Positions 34,694-43,085 are shown, numbered from the stretch's first letter. The stretch is 64,000 bases of DNA from Prevotella sp. (GCA_015060485.1 SUYI01000013.1:1-64000), one strand, 5' to 3'. Made by a program: numbers and translations. Notes: a model not told the origin generated them from the sequence alone.

Positions 34694-35103
34694 ACAACTT
34701 TGAGGCAGGCTCGAACTGCCAGGTGTTTAACGGTAACATCACGGGCTGCACGTTCGCTATGCCGGGCTCGTCGGTGACGCAGCAGGCGGCAGCAAGCGAG
34801 GCGATGGCAGAGACGGTGGAGAGGGTCGAGACTGTTGAGATTCCCGAGGTGCTGGCCAGTAGTAAACTATGGGAAAAGGTGGTCGATGCGGGTTTGGTGG
34901 ACGACAATGGTCAGCCTACCGTATCGCGCCCTGAGGCTGCGCTGATGGCCGATATGATTGCCGAGCGACTTGGCATCGCCCATAAGTGGAAGTTGTTCGA
35001 GACGCTTTGGCATCGGAATAACATGCGGGGCGATTATAATACAGCGCTCAACCAAAGGAAGTCGATTGCTTTCCAAGAAAAAATTAAGAAACTATTAAGC
35101 TGA
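34663..35103 (+). CDS. Partner protein with AGSN-QVFN motif
   Basis: 146 residues. The N-terminus VVNNFEAGSNCQVFNGNITG repeats the motif of the preceding protein. An Ala/Glu linker leads to a helical C-terminal domain (WEKVVDAGLVDDNGQPTVSR ... KWKLFETLWHRNNMRGDYNT). It starts 31 bp inside the previous gene. No known fold recognised. It is followed by a strong terminator. Confidence 0.68.
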   Translation: MEENRQKNVVNNFEAGSNCQVFNGNITGCTFAMPGSSVTQQAAASEAMAETVERVETVEIPEVLASSKLWEKVVDAGLVDDNGQPTVSRPEAALMADMIAERLGIAHKWKLFETLWHRNNMRGDYNTALNQRKSIAFQEKIKKLLS

Positions 35104-35129
35104 TAATCAGTCGTTTGCGATAAGCCGTA

Positions 35130-35173
35130 CCCCCTACGCGTACCCACTGCGTAGGGGGTTTTTGTTTTTTTTT
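35130..35173 (+). terminator. Strong terminator in mid-module
   Basis: A perfect 10-bp stem (CCCCCTACGC / GCGTAGGGGG) is followed by a T-rich tail, ending the WYL-coiled-coil transcript. Confidence 0.88.
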
Positions 35174-35178
35174 CGCCG

Positions 35179-35390
35179 TACCTTTGCACCGTCGAAAGTT
35201 GATAATCAACAAATCGACGGTGATCTTTGAGCTTCGCTCGAAAATCGGTTTCGCCTCAACAAAGCTCAAGCAAGCTTGGCTCTGTATTCGGCTCACGCGA
35301 TCTTTGACATATTGATACAACCGAAGAGAGAGAGTTAGTTAACGTACGTGTATGCGTACATAGTTATTTACATTTAGACAAGATAAAAAT
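35179..35390 (+). promoter_or_regulatory. Promoter and structured ~200-nt leader
   Basis: TACCTTTG at 35179-35186, then a long untranslated stretch with nested inverted repeats (CGTCGA / TCGACG around GTTGAT / ATCAAC; TTTGAGCTT / AAGCTCAA; GTACG / CGTAC near 35344). A second promoter-like TTTGACATATTG lies near 35304. No open frame. It could encode a structured RNA or regulate the genes after it. Confidence 0.5.
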
Positions 35391-35507
35391 ATGATGCAGA
35401 AAACAAAGATTTATTTAGTAGGAACACTTCAGGATCTGGCCAATATGTTTGATCCGGAAGAGAAAGACAACGAGAGTGTATTAACCGACCGACTGATGTT
35501 TAATTAA
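35391..35507 (+). CDS. 38-residue micro-protein
   Basis: MMQKTKIYLVGTLQDLANMF followed by an acidic stretch DPEEKDNESV and LTDRLMFN, ending three bases before the next start codon. Unrecognised; the position behind a structured leader and the close spacing to the next gene support it being translated. Confidence 0.5.
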   Translation: MMQKTKIYLVGTLQDLANMFDPEEKDNESVLTDRLMFN

Positions 35508-35510
35508 GGT

Positions 35511-35882
35511 ATGGGAAGAAGTAAGAAGATTACGGAAACGAAGTACCTGACGAACGAGTTCGGGGTTACGATCAAGGTCTGCTGTGCCTCGTGTCAGTTC
35601 AGACAGCTGAAAACCGAGCAGCGCACCTGTGAGAAGAAAAAGCGAGCAGTAGATTCGAGTGAGGTTTGCTTGCACTGGAAACTGGGCGACCGGCTGGTCA
35701 ATGCTGGAAAGACCAAGGGGAAGGTGCAGCGAAGACAATATCAGAAATTCCTGCTGGAGATACGTGAGAAGGAGAGCCGATACAAGGAGATGGGGCTGCC
35801 CATCAAGGCAAAGACGCTGGATGAGATTCATGCGGAGTTTGAAAGCAAGTTCGGTTCGAGATTCAGGGACTTAGGACAGTAA
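35511..35882 (+). CDS. 123-residue Cys-rich (zinc-ribbon-like) protein
   Basis: Unrecognised. CCASCQFRQ, CEKK and CLHWKLG (about residues 24-60) give four or five Cys suited to one zinc site, followed by a basic helical region (KVQRRQYQKFLLEIREKESR). The small size and context resemble phage accessory proteins. Confidence 0.65.
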   Translation: MGRSKKITETKYLTNEFGVTIKVCCASCQFRQLKTEQRTCEKKKRAVDSSEVCLHWKLGDRLVNAGKTKGKVQRRQYQKFLLEIREKESRYKEMGLPIKAKTLDEIHAEFESKFGSRFRDLGQ

Positions 35883-35919
35883 ACATAGTATTAACACATT
35901 TCGACAAAAGAAAAACATT

Positions 35920-36345
35920 ATGAAGACAAGTGAGAAATTAAAGAATCAGTTGATGGTATTTGAGGGTTTGCGTACTTCGGCTTATACGGACGCAGCTGGT
36001 GTGTTGACCATCGGTTACGGTCATACGAAGGGTGTCAAGCAGGGTGACAAGATCTCGCCGTTCTGGGCGCAGGAGTTGCTGCAGATGGATATCGATGAAA
36101 CCGAGAAAGAGGTCAAGGAACTGGGTGTTGCCCGTACCGAAGGACAGCTGGATGCGCTGGTGTCGTTTGCCTTTAACGTGGGCATCGGGCGATTGAAAGA
36201 GTCTACGCTACTGAAAGTCATTCGTGAAGGGAGTTCGAAGAACCAGATCAAGAAGGAGTTCAAACGATGGGTTTATGCCGATGGTAAGCGCCTGAAGGGA
36301 CTGGAGCTGCGTCGCGAATGGGAAGCTAGGCGCTTTTTCGAATGA
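35920..36345 (+). CDS. Phage-type lysozyme (glycoside hydrolase 24)
   Basis: 141 residues with no signal peptide. T4/P22-type motif: FEGLRTSAYTDAAGVLTIGYGH (catalytic Glu near 15, Asp near 24 and Thr near 30), then QLDALVSFAFNVGIGRLKES. It cleaves the peptidoglycan MurNAc-GlcNAc bond. Without an export signal it would need a holin-type route; the two-span 77-aa protein at the other end of the module is the only candidate in view. Confidence 0.92.
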   Translation: MKTSEKLKNQLMVFEGLRTSAYTDAAGVLTIGYGHTKGVKQGDKISPFWAQELLQMDIDETEKEVKELGVARTEGQLDALVSFAFNVGIGRLKESTLLKVIREGSSKNQIKKEFKRWVYADGKRLKGLELRREWEARRFFE

Positions 36346-36378
36346 AAAAGCTAAATAAGAAATAAAAATTAAAGAATT

Positions 36379-36651
36379 ATGGAAACAAAAATCATGAAGG
36401 TAGTGGCGCAGGGTGAGACTTTTACTGTGCCGAGTAAGAAAAGTGAGAACGGCCAGCTGGCCAAGTGTGTAATCCGTTTGAAGGAGCTGAACGATTTCGG
36501 CGACGAGATCATTGCGACGATGCTGGGTAACCAGGCTTCCTGTCGCTTTGCCATCGGGACTGTCGTAGCGGTGAACCTGAGGATGGGAACCCACGAGAAC
36601 AACGGGCAGTTCTATCAGGACATTACAGTTAACGACATCAGGGAGGTTTAA
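36379..36651 (+). CDS. 90-residue protein, OB-fold-like
   Basis: METKIMKVVAQGETFTVPSK, then alternating beta-strand pattern (QLAKCVIRLKELND, IIATMLGNQASCRFAIGTVV, AVNLRMGTHENNGQFYQDIT). The pattern resembles small single-stranded-DNA-binding OB folds, but no family is recognised. Its position near a primase-like gene makes an ssDNA-binding role a reasonable guess. Confidence 0.6.
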   Translation: METKIMKVVAQGETFTVPSKKSENGQLAKCVIRLKELNDFGDEIIATMLGNQASCRFAIGTVVAVNLRMGTHENNGQFYQDITVNDIREV

Positions 36652-36654
36652 CTT

Positions 36655-36888
36655 TGAAATGAGGAATGTGGAATGAGGAATGGTCGCCTGCGGCGATGAT
36701 CAATGAATAATTGAGCAGGCTGCGATTAAGCGAGGGCAGAGCCATGCTTGCATGGGCTATGCCGAGCGTGAGCAGGCTGACCATAGGTCAATTCTACATT
36801 CAACCATCGCAGCGAAGCGAGAATCATTCAACATTCAACACTTAACATTCAACATTAACTAATAATTTTCGACTATGAGAAAGTATTA
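36655..36888. repeat. Intergenic repeat-rich stretch
   Basis: Contains GCAGAGCCATGCTTGCATGG with its palindromic surround (GAGCAGGCTG...GAGCAGGCTG direct repeat) and a tandem run of ATTCAACATT words (about 36828-36860). No gene seen. Confidence 0.6.
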
Positions 36889-37272
36889 ATGAGTAAGAAG
36901 CAGAACATGGTGATGCTGTCGGCAGAGGTAGCAGTCACAAAGATGGAGAACGGGTTGCGTTATGTGCAGATTTTGCCGGAGAACCCACGTGTAGGAATGG
37001 TAGAGCCGTTTTGCACTCGAGGCCGGGGACAGATGCTGTCCAATGGCACCTTCGACTTCGTGCAGACGAAACGCCACAGGTGCAAGCCCGAATTCAAGGG
37101 GCCGCATATCAGCCTGTCGTACGGGGCAGACGGCTTCGATAGGGTGGTGTTTGTACTGCCCAACGAGCAGCGCGAGGAATTTGCGAAGATCTACCAGAAG
37201 GAGTCGGCAATGGTCTTGGCCTACATGAGCGAACATTTTTACCATAAGAAGAACACTAAGAAGAGCGTATGA
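36889..37272 (+). CDS. 127-residue protein of unknown function
   Basis: MSKKQNMVMLSAEVAVTKME opening, mixed alpha/beta, ending in a basic tail (HKKNTKKSV patterns). Its stop overlaps the start of the DUF3987 gene (ATGA), indicating coupled translation and a possible partner for the primase-like protein. Confidence 0.65.
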   Translation: MSKKQNMVMLSAEVAVTKMENGLRYVQILPENPRVGMVEPFCTRGRGQMLSNGTFDFVQTKRHRCKPEFKGPHISLSYGADGFDRVVFVLPNEQREEFAKIYQKESAMVLAYMSEHFYHKKNTKKSV

Positions 37273-39617
37273 CACAACAAATTGCAGGAAACAGTCAGCA
37301 CACGGGAGGCAGGCGGAACCGTGGGTATGCTGAAAGTTGGACTCGGGAGCAGCTGGACGGGCTGCTCTCCGAGGACTGGCTGAAGAAGATGGTCGCCGAC
37401 ATCCGCGGGGGCGACGAGAAGCTGAAGGACAAGCTGCCGTTTATCTGTCCGCACTATTCAGCCTTTAACAACAACCACCGGGCGCAGAAGGACATCATCC
37501 CCGAGGCATTTACGTTTATGACGTGCGTCGATGTGGACGACCTGAAGCTGGTCGGGAAAGCCATCAAGAACACCAAGGCCGTCATTGCCGACGAGATGTC
37601 CGACTGGCAGGACCTGGTGCTGCGTATGGACTATTCGGCACGCAAGAAACTGCACATCTGGTTGCGGTTGCCCATCGGAAAGACCATCGGGGAAACGCAG
37701 GAAGCGTTCTGTAAGGAGATCGACATCCCCTACGACGAGAGCTGCGTCACACCTGAACGGTACATCTATCTGACGGGCATCGAAGAGGAGATCTATCGTT
37801 CGGAGCATTGGCTCGAGGCCATCCCTGAGGCAGAGTTGGAGGAACGCCGAGAGGCTTTCTTGATGCGAGGGTTGGACGTCGATGGACGCAAGCTTGTTTC
37901 TAATTCTAAGGAGATAAGGAGTCAAGGAGATGGTTTAACGAACACGAATCTCACGAATGACACGAATAATAAAACTCCTAATCTCCAAAACTCCTTAGAA
38001 TATACGCCTGCGGATGACAGGACGATGTATATCTTCCGTGAGTGCATGAAGGAAGAGGGAGTTTCGGAACGTGACCTGGTGGACGAAGGCGGACGGCACA
38101 ACTCTGTGAAGATGGTGCTGAGTCAATGTAACCAGCTGCTGACGCAGGATGAAACGCTGGGAGTCCTGAAGGAGATGATGCCCGACCACTGGGATGATGA
38201 CAACATCAAGGACTTGGTAAAAGCTTATTATACAGACTACTATAATAAGAACCAACGACTGACGGCATTCCAGAAGAAGGTGTTTAGGGAAAGCAAGCGA
38301 CTTGCTTTGGCTGCTGACGATCAGACTTCAGATAATGCCCAAAATCAGGATACGCCCCCTGAGATGCCGGAGAAGAAGCCCAAGCTGATAGAGCTGATTA
38401 CCAGCCGGACGCCCGACATCTACAAGGCTGCTGTAGCCCATGCGGCATTTCCGTCGTTGGCAACGCATTTGTGCGGAGTGCGCTTCACCTACACCGACAA
38501 CGTGGAGCATGAGGCCACGCTGATGAACTGCCTGATGGCTGGTACGGGTGCCGGTAAGGGCTGTATCGACGAGCCGATTCGCCACATCATGGCCGACATC
38601 AAACACCGCGACGAAGAGAACGAACGCCGTGAGGCGGAGTGGAAGAAGGACTGTCAGAAGAAGGGTGCCAACAAGGATAAGCTGGTTCGTCCGGAAGGAC
38701 TGGTTATCCAAATGATAGACCCCGACATGACGAAGCCCGCACTCGTGACGCGTATGGACGAAGCCGAAGGACACTTTGTCTATGTCAAGCTGAACGAGTT
38801 GGATTTGTTCGAGCAGCTGAAAGGTCAGACTGGCAAGCAGCACTTCCAGCTGATGTGTCTGGCTTTCGACCCGGGTGCAGAATACGGTCAAACGCGTATC
38901 GGAACGCAGTCGGTAACGGCGCGTCCCGTCTGCCGCTTCAACTGGAATGCCTGTACGACGATTCTGAAGGGTAGGAAGTTTTTCAGTCGTGTGCTGACCG
39001 ACGGTCCCATCTCGCGCATCAACTTCTGTACAATCCCCGAGACGGAGATCGGTGCCGAGCAGCCCGTCTATGGTGCTTACGATGTGGCGTTCGACGAAGC
39101 CCTGAAGCCGTATATCGACAACCTCGTGTCGGCTCGCGGACTCATCGACTGTCCACAGGCCACGAAACTGGCCAAGAAGCTGCAGCAGGAGTGTGCCGAG
39201 TTTGCCCGTCTGAGCCAAAGTGAAGTCTACTGGAACCTGTCGCATCGCGCTTGCGTCATTGCCTGGCTGAAGGCCTGCGTCTTGTATGTCGCCAACGGTC
39301 AGAAGTGGGAAACGTCAATCGAGGACTTCATCCGCTGGTCGCTGAACTACGACCTTTGGTGCAAGATGCAGTTCTTCGCAGCCGACATCGAGAAGGCTGT
39401 TAATGGCGAAAGCGACCGCATCGGCTCTCGCGGCCCGCGTAATCTGCTGGAACTGCTGCCCGATGAATTTACCATCGAAGATGCCAAGCGTGTCCGCCAG
39501 CAGCAAGGGCTGAATAGCGCAAAGGTCAGAAACATGATTAGTGCTTGGAAATGTCGGGGCTACATATTACAGATGACAGATGACAGTTTTCAGAAGAGCG
39601 ATAGATTCAAGAAATAA
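37269..39617 (+). CDS. DUF3987/VirE-like primase-helicase protein
   Basis: 782 residues. N-terminal VirE/BT4734-like domain (about 25-195: FICPHYSAFNNNHRAQKDII, CVDVDDL, LHIWLRLPIGKTIGET, YIYLTG), with metal-binding residues suggesting a primase-type fold. Next is a linker of about 40 residues encoded by simple repeats (TNTNLTNDTNN). Then comes the DUF3987 ATPase part with Walker A GTGAGKGC near 430 and FDPGAEYGQTR...SRINFCTI. Relatives occur in phages, plasmids and beside Bacteroides capsule loci. The last codons are written over an iteron-like repeat (39570-39590). Likely a replication protein of the module. Confidence 0.82.
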   Translation: MTQQIAGNSQHTGGRRNRGYAESWTREQLDGLLSEDWLKKMVADIRGGDEKLKDKLPFICPHYSAFNNNHRAQKDIIPEAFTFMTCVDVDDLKLVGKAIKNTKAVIADEMSDWQDLVLRMDYSARKKLHIWLRLPIGKTIGETQEAFCKEIDIPYDESCVTPERYIYLTGIEEEIYRSEHWLEAIPEAELEERREAFLMRGLDVDGRKLVSNSKEIRSQGDGLTNTNLTNDTNNKTPNLQNSLEYTPADDRTMYIFRECMKEEGVSERDLVDEGGRHNSVKMVLSQCNQLLTQDETLGVLKEMMPDHWDDDNIKDLVKAYYTDYYNKNQRLTAFQKKVFRESKRLALAADDQTSDNAQNQDTPPEMPEKKPKLIELITSRTPDIYKAAVAHAAFPSLATHLCGVRFTYTDNVEHEATLMNCLMAGTGAGKGCIDEPIRHIMADIKHRDEENERREAEWKKDCQKKGANKDKLVRPEGLVIQMIDPDMTKPALVTRMDEAEGHFVYVKLNELDLFEQLKGQTGKQHFQLMCLAFDPGAEYGQTRIGTQSVTARPVCRFNWNACTTILKGRKFFSRVLTDGPISRINFCTIPETEIGAEQPVYGAYDVAFDEALKPYIDNLVSARGLIDCPQATKLAKKLQQECAEFARLSQSEVYWNLSHRACVIAWLKACVLYVANGQKWETSIEDFIRWSLNYDLWCKMQFFAADIEKAVNGESDRIGSRGPRNLLELLPDEFTIEDAKRVRQQQGLNSAKVRNMISAWKCRGYILQMTDDSFQKSDRFKK
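39570..39590. repeat. Iteron copy inside the 3' end of the DUF3987 gene
   Basis: CAGATGACAGATGACAGTTT repeats 20 bp of the inverted-repeat arms at 32738 and 32885, in the orientation of the left arm. It is translated as part of QMTDDSFQKS. Confidence 0.8.
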
Positions 39618-39630
39618 GGATTAAAAATAA

Positions 39631-39689
39631 GAAAAATCGGGCTGATGTGAGGTCAGTCCGATTTTTATTCGTACATTTGCATCGTGAAC
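39631..39689 (+). repeat. Right border unit: terminator, promoter, start codon of birA
   Basis: The stem CGGGCTGA / TCAGTCCG with T run ends the DUF3987 transcript; TACATTTG (39672-39679) follows and the birA GTG begins four bases later. About 40 of 50 positions match the left border unit read on the other strand. Confidence 0.75.
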
Positions 39690-40388
39690 TGGAAAATCAT
39701 ACATATTGACGAGACGGACTCCACGAACCGGTGGGTGAAGGATCATGGGGACGGTTCTCGTGATCCAGTCGTCTGGGCGGATTACCAGACATCGGGACGG
39801 GGATGCGGCACGAACCGGTGGGAATCGGAACGGGGCAAGAACCTGCTGTTCTCGATACTGCTGCACCCAACGCAAATAGTTGCCGCTAAGCAGTTCCACA
39901 TTTCGATGGCCATATCGCTGGCCATCTGCGAGGCACTAGGGCAGTATATCGGTGACCTGAGCATCAAGTGGCCCAACGACATCTACTGGCGCAACGGTAA
40001 GATCTGCGGTATACTGATTGAGAACACCCTGAAGGGGAACACCATCAAGGACAGCATTATCGGCGTGGGGCTGAACGTGAACCAGCGAACGTTCCATAGC
40101 GACGCCCCCAACCCCGTGTCGCTGTGGCAGATAGCAGGACAGGAAACGGACCGCGAACAGCTGTTGAAGGACATTCTGAACTGTCTGGACCGCTATCTGT
40201 ATCACGACATCAAGGCGCAATACTGTTCCATGCTCTATCGTCGCAAAGGTTTCCACCCATATACCGACAAGGATGGCGTCTTCATGGCTGAAATCGTCGA
40301 CGTAGAGGACGACGGCCACTTGTTGCTTCGCGACGACAGCGGCAACGACAGGCGCTATGCATTCAAAGAAGTAACTTTTATTATATAA
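39684..40388 (+). CDS. birA: Biotin--[acetyl-CoA carboxylase] ligase
   Basis: 234 residues from a GTG start. Ligase motif TSGRGCGTNRWESERGKNLLFS (biotinoyl-AMP loop, about 36-56), LSIKWPNDIYWRNGKICGIL, then VGLNVNQ. It has no N-terminal HTH, so it is not a repressor type. Residues about 19-28 (KDHGDGSRDP) are encoded by a REP-like element, just before the catalytic loop. The -7 box is four bases before the GTG, so the mRNA is probably leaderless. Confidence 0.9.
   Translation: MNWKIIHIDETDSTNRWVKDHGDGSRDPVVWADYQTSGRGCGTNRWESERGKNLLFSILLHPTQIVAAKQFHISMAISLAICEALGQYIGDLSIKWPNDIYWRNGKICGILIENTLKGNTIKDSIIGVGLNVNQRTFHSDAPNPVSLWQIAGQETDREQLLKDILNCLDRYLYHDIKAQYCSMLYRRKGFHPYTDKDGVFMAEIVDVEDDGHLLLRDDSGNDRRYAFKEVTFII
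39740..39766. repeat. REP-like half-element inside birA
   Basis: GGATCATGGGGACGGTTCTC followed by GTGATCC, with terminal GGATCA / TGATCC complementarity. It is translated KDHGDGSRDP. The same peptide core, DHGDGS-DP, occurs in the exchanger at 5516-6505. Confidence 0.8.
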
Positions 40389-40392
40389 GATT

Positions 40393-41103
40393 ATGGCAAG
40401 ATTCAAGAGAATTCTCCTGAAGCTCTCGGGTGAGAGTCTGATGGGTAAGCAGGGCTACGGCATCGACCCTGAGCGTCTGGGCGACTATGCACGCCAGATT
40501 AAGGAAGTGAGCGAGATGGGCGTGCAGATTGGTATCGTCATCGGTGGCGGAAACATCTTCCGCGGACTGAGCGGAAGCCAGAAAGGCTTTGACCGCGTGA
40601 AGGGCGACCAGATGGGTATGTGTGCTACGGTGATTAACTCGCTGGCACTGAGCTCGGCACTGGGCGCAGTGGGCGTGAAGAACAAGGTGCTGACGGCTAT
40701 CCGCATGGAGCCCATCGGCGAGTTCTACACCAAGTGGAAGGCCATTGAGGCTATGGAGCAGGGCTATGTGTGCATCTTCTCGGCAGGAACGGGATCACCC
40801 TACTTCACCACCGATACGGGTTCATCGTTAAGAGGAATAGAGATTGAGGCCGACGTGATGCTGAAGGGTACCCGCGTGGACGGCGTCTATACGGCAGACC
40901 CCGAGAAAGACCCCACAGCGACGAAGTTTGACGCCATTACTTATAAAGAGGTGCTTGCACGCGGTCTGAAGGTGATGGACCTGACTGCCATCTGCATGTG
41001 TCAGGACAACAACCTGCCCATCTACGTGTTCAATATGGACGTAGTGGGTAACCTGAAGAAAGTGATGGATGGTGAGGAGATTGGTACGCTAGTACATAAT
41101 TAA
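40393..41103 (+). CDS. pyrH: UMP kinase
   Basis: 236 residues. LLKLSGESLMG, IVIGGGNIFRG, GTGSPYFTTDTGSSLRGIEI and GVYTADPEKDPTATKF are the amino-acid-kinase-fold UMP kinase signatures. It makes UDP from UMP. It starts four bases after birA. Confidence 0.97.
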   Translation: MARFKRILLKLSGESLMGKQGYGIDPERLGDYARQIKEVSEMGVQIGIVIGGGNIFRGLSGSQKGFDRVKGDQMGMCATVINSLALSSALGAVGVKNKVLTAIRMEPIGEFYTKWKAIEAMEQGYVCIFSAGTGSPYFTTDTGSSLRGIEIEADVMLKGTRVDGVYTADPEKDPTATKFDAITYKEVLARGLKVMDLTAICMCQDNNLPIYVFNMDVVGNLKKVMDGEEIGTLVHN

Positions 41104-41152
41104 TGCATAATTCATAATGCATAATGCATAATTCATAATTTATAATGCATAA
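41101..41152. repeat. TTCATAATGCATAA spacer repeats
   Basis: About five copies of a 9-12-bp word (ATAATGCATAATTC) fill the convergent gap between pyrH and the DUF4834 gene. Confidence 0.7.
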
Positions 41153-41518
41153 TTAGGCCTCTTCAACGAACTCGACGTATTCGCCCTCGGAGTCATCGAA
41201 AATCTTCTTGTTTTCGCGATTCTGATGATGGTGGTCGATAATGGTCTCGCCCGTTGCCGTTTCCGTGCGACGGGCGTTTTCGTTATCAGTGGTCTGGTAG
41301 CTCTCCGTAGACTGACTATCGCGCGTATGCTGGTTACTCTGGGCCCGCTGACTATACTGCTGACGCTTACGTCCCGTTTCGTTGCGCAGGCGCTGTTCAC
41401 GCAAATCGGCAGCCTCCTCGACAGCCTTCTTGGCATCCTTGATACTCTTCAGAATCCGACTGCCAACCAGCATCAAAACGAAAACAATGAGAAAGAAAAT
41501 GAATAAAAGGATTGCCAT
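41153..41518 (-). CDS. DUF4834 membrane protein
   Basis: 121 residues: an N-terminal membrane span (MAILLFIFFLIVFVLMLVGS), then a charged, Gln-rich disordered part with KKIFDDSEGEYVEFVEEA at the end, matching the Bacteroidota DUF4834 family. It lies downstream of pssA and psd, probably one operon. Confidence 0.75.
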   Translation of the reverse strand: MAILLFIFFLIVFVLMLVGSRILKSIKDAKKAVEEAADLREQRLRNETGRKRQQYSQRAQSNQHTRDSQSTESYQTTDNENARRTETATGETIIDHHHQNRENKKIFDDSEGEYVEFVEEA

Positions 41519-41551
41519 AAGCTTATAGGTTTGTAGTTATTGTTGTAGTTA

Positions 41552-42235
41552 TTATTTCTTTTGTTGTGAGTTATTGACGATGGAGAGCAACACATACCAT
41601 GCGATGATGGCCGCTAAGCCGCTGATACCCATCAGTATCAACAAAGGAATACAGGTCAGCAGGAATACGTATTTGATTTCGTTGCCTTGCCAACCCCACG
41701 TCTTGAATTTTAGGGCAAACATGGGAACTTCGCTAACCAATAAGTAGCTACAGAATAGCACCATAGCCAAGATGATCCACACGGCATAAGGCAGACTACT
41801 GAGCCAATCGCCACTACCCACAATCAACGCGCCCCAGAACAGGGCATTGGCTGGTGTTGGGAGTCCGATGAATCCCATGGCCTGCCGCTCGTCAAGATTA
41901 AACTTCGCCAGTCGCAGGGCCGAGAATGCCGCCATGATGAAGGCCAAGAAGGGTATCAAGGGGAAATGGATGTGGAAAGAGCACAGGAAACTGAACACCA
42001 TTGCCGACGGTGCAAAACCGAAGGTGATATCGTCGGCCAGCGAGTCGAGTTCCTTGCCGATGGGGGAACTGACATGCAACAGGCGGGCCGTCATGCCGTC
42101 GAAGAAATCGAATACAGCACCAATAACAATAAATAGCAATGCCATCTTATAATCTGAATCGAAGGCAAAATAAGTCGCTATGCACCCTGAAATCAGATTC
42201 AGACAAGTAATCGTATTGGGGATATGCTTCTTCAT
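41552..42235 (-). CDS. pssA: CDP-diacylglycerol--serine O-phosphatidyltransferase
   Basis: About 227 residues from the ATG at 42235. CDP-alcohol phosphatidyltransferase motif in GAVFDFFDGMTARLLHVSSPIGKELDSLAD (D-x2-DG-x2-AR-x8-G-x3-D-x3-D), several membrane spans. It makes phosphatidylserine, which the upstream psd product decarboxylates. psd ends 16 bp before it. Confidence 0.93.
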   Translation of the reverse strand: MKKHIPNTITCLNLISGCIATYFAFDSDYKMALLFIVIGAVFDFFDGMTARLLHVSSPIGKELDSLADDITFGFAPSAMVFSFLCSFHIHFPLIPFLAFIMAAFSALRLAKFNLDERQAMGFIGLPTPANALFWGALIVGSGDWLSSLPYAVWIILAMVLFCSYLLVSEVPMFALKFKTWGWQGNEIKYVFLLTCIPLLILMGISGLAAIIAWYVLLSIVNNSQQKK

Positions 42236-42251
42236 AATTGTCAATTATCAA

Positions 42252-42938
42252 TTATGCCATTTTGGCAATCACGGTTTGGTCGCCCGTTGTCGGCTGGTCC
42301 ATTGTGACACAAGCCTTTGCTGTTAACGGGAGATATACATCGACACGCGAACCCAGCTTGATGAATCCCAGGTGCTCGTCAATGTAGCATTCTTCACCGT
42401 CCTTGGCATAAGTCACGATACGACGGGCCATAGCACCGGCAATCTGGCGTACCAGCACTTCCTGTCCGTCGGGCGTCTCGATCATGATGTCGGCATGTTC
42501 GTTTTCCTCGCTGGCCTTGGGGAGCCACGCCTTGTGGTAGTTGCCGTCGAAATGCTTGACGAACTTAACTTTGCCGTCAACGGGGAACCAGTTGGCATGA
42601 ACGTTCAAAGGACTCATGAAGATGCTGATCATGAGGCGCTTGTCGTGAAAATAGTCGTTCTCCTCGGCCTCCTCGACGACCACTATCTTACCATCGGCAG
42701 GGGCCACGACCATTTTTTCGGTGTCGCCATTGAAGTAGCGAATCGGACAACGATAGAAATTCAGGACCATCAGCCATGCAGCGCCAAAGACGACAGCAAA
42801 GGCAATGGCAGGCACAAGTCCCACGAAATAATGCAGTCCGAGGGTGATGCCAATAACGACAATGGCACTCAGCATCAGCTCGCTGGTACCCTCGCGGTGT
42901 ATGCGTATTTTCTTCAGTTTCTTTATTCTTGCTCCCAT
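42252..42938 (-). CDS. psd: Phosphatidylserine decarboxylase
   Basis: 228 residues, the short archaeal/Bacteroidota type. Two membrane spans near the N-terminus, [20 protein letters not shown], and [12 protein letters not shown] with the Gly-Ser autocleavage site that yields the pyruvoyl group. It makes phosphatidylethanolamine. First gene of psd-pssA-DUF4834. Confidence 0.93.
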   Translation of the reverse strand: MGARIKKLKKIRIHREGTSELMLSAIVVIGITLGLHYFVGLVPAIAFAVVFGAAWLMVLNFYRCPIRYFNGDTEKMVVAPADGKIVVVEEAEENDYFHDKRLMISIFMSPLNVHANWFPVDGKVKFVKHFDGNYHKAWLPKASEENEHADIMIETPDGQEVLVRQIAGAMARRIVTYAKDGEECYIDEHLGFIKLGSRVDVYLPLTAKACVTMDQPTTGDQTVIAKMA

Positions 42939-43005
42939 GAGTTAGCTTTTTCAGTTTTATATTTCTCACACCTAAAGGTATGAGTGTGGCGTTGCAATCA
43001 CCATG

Positions 43006-43013
43006 CAAAGGTA
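43006..43013 (-). promoter_or_regulatory. Promoter -7 box for psd operon
   Basis: TACCTTTG on the minus strand, 68 bp before psd, divergent from dnaE. Confidence 0.55.
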
Positions 43014-43077
43014 CACCTTTTTTGTTAATCTTACAAATTTTTCACGTTATTCTTTTGGTAATCTCGGTTTTTTGGCG

Positions 43078-43085
43078 TATCTTTA
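43078..43085 (+). promoter_or_regulatory. Promoter -7 box for dnaE
   Basis: TATCTTTA, 30 bp before the ATG at 43115. It excludes the longer open frame that begins at 42980. Confidence 0.5.
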
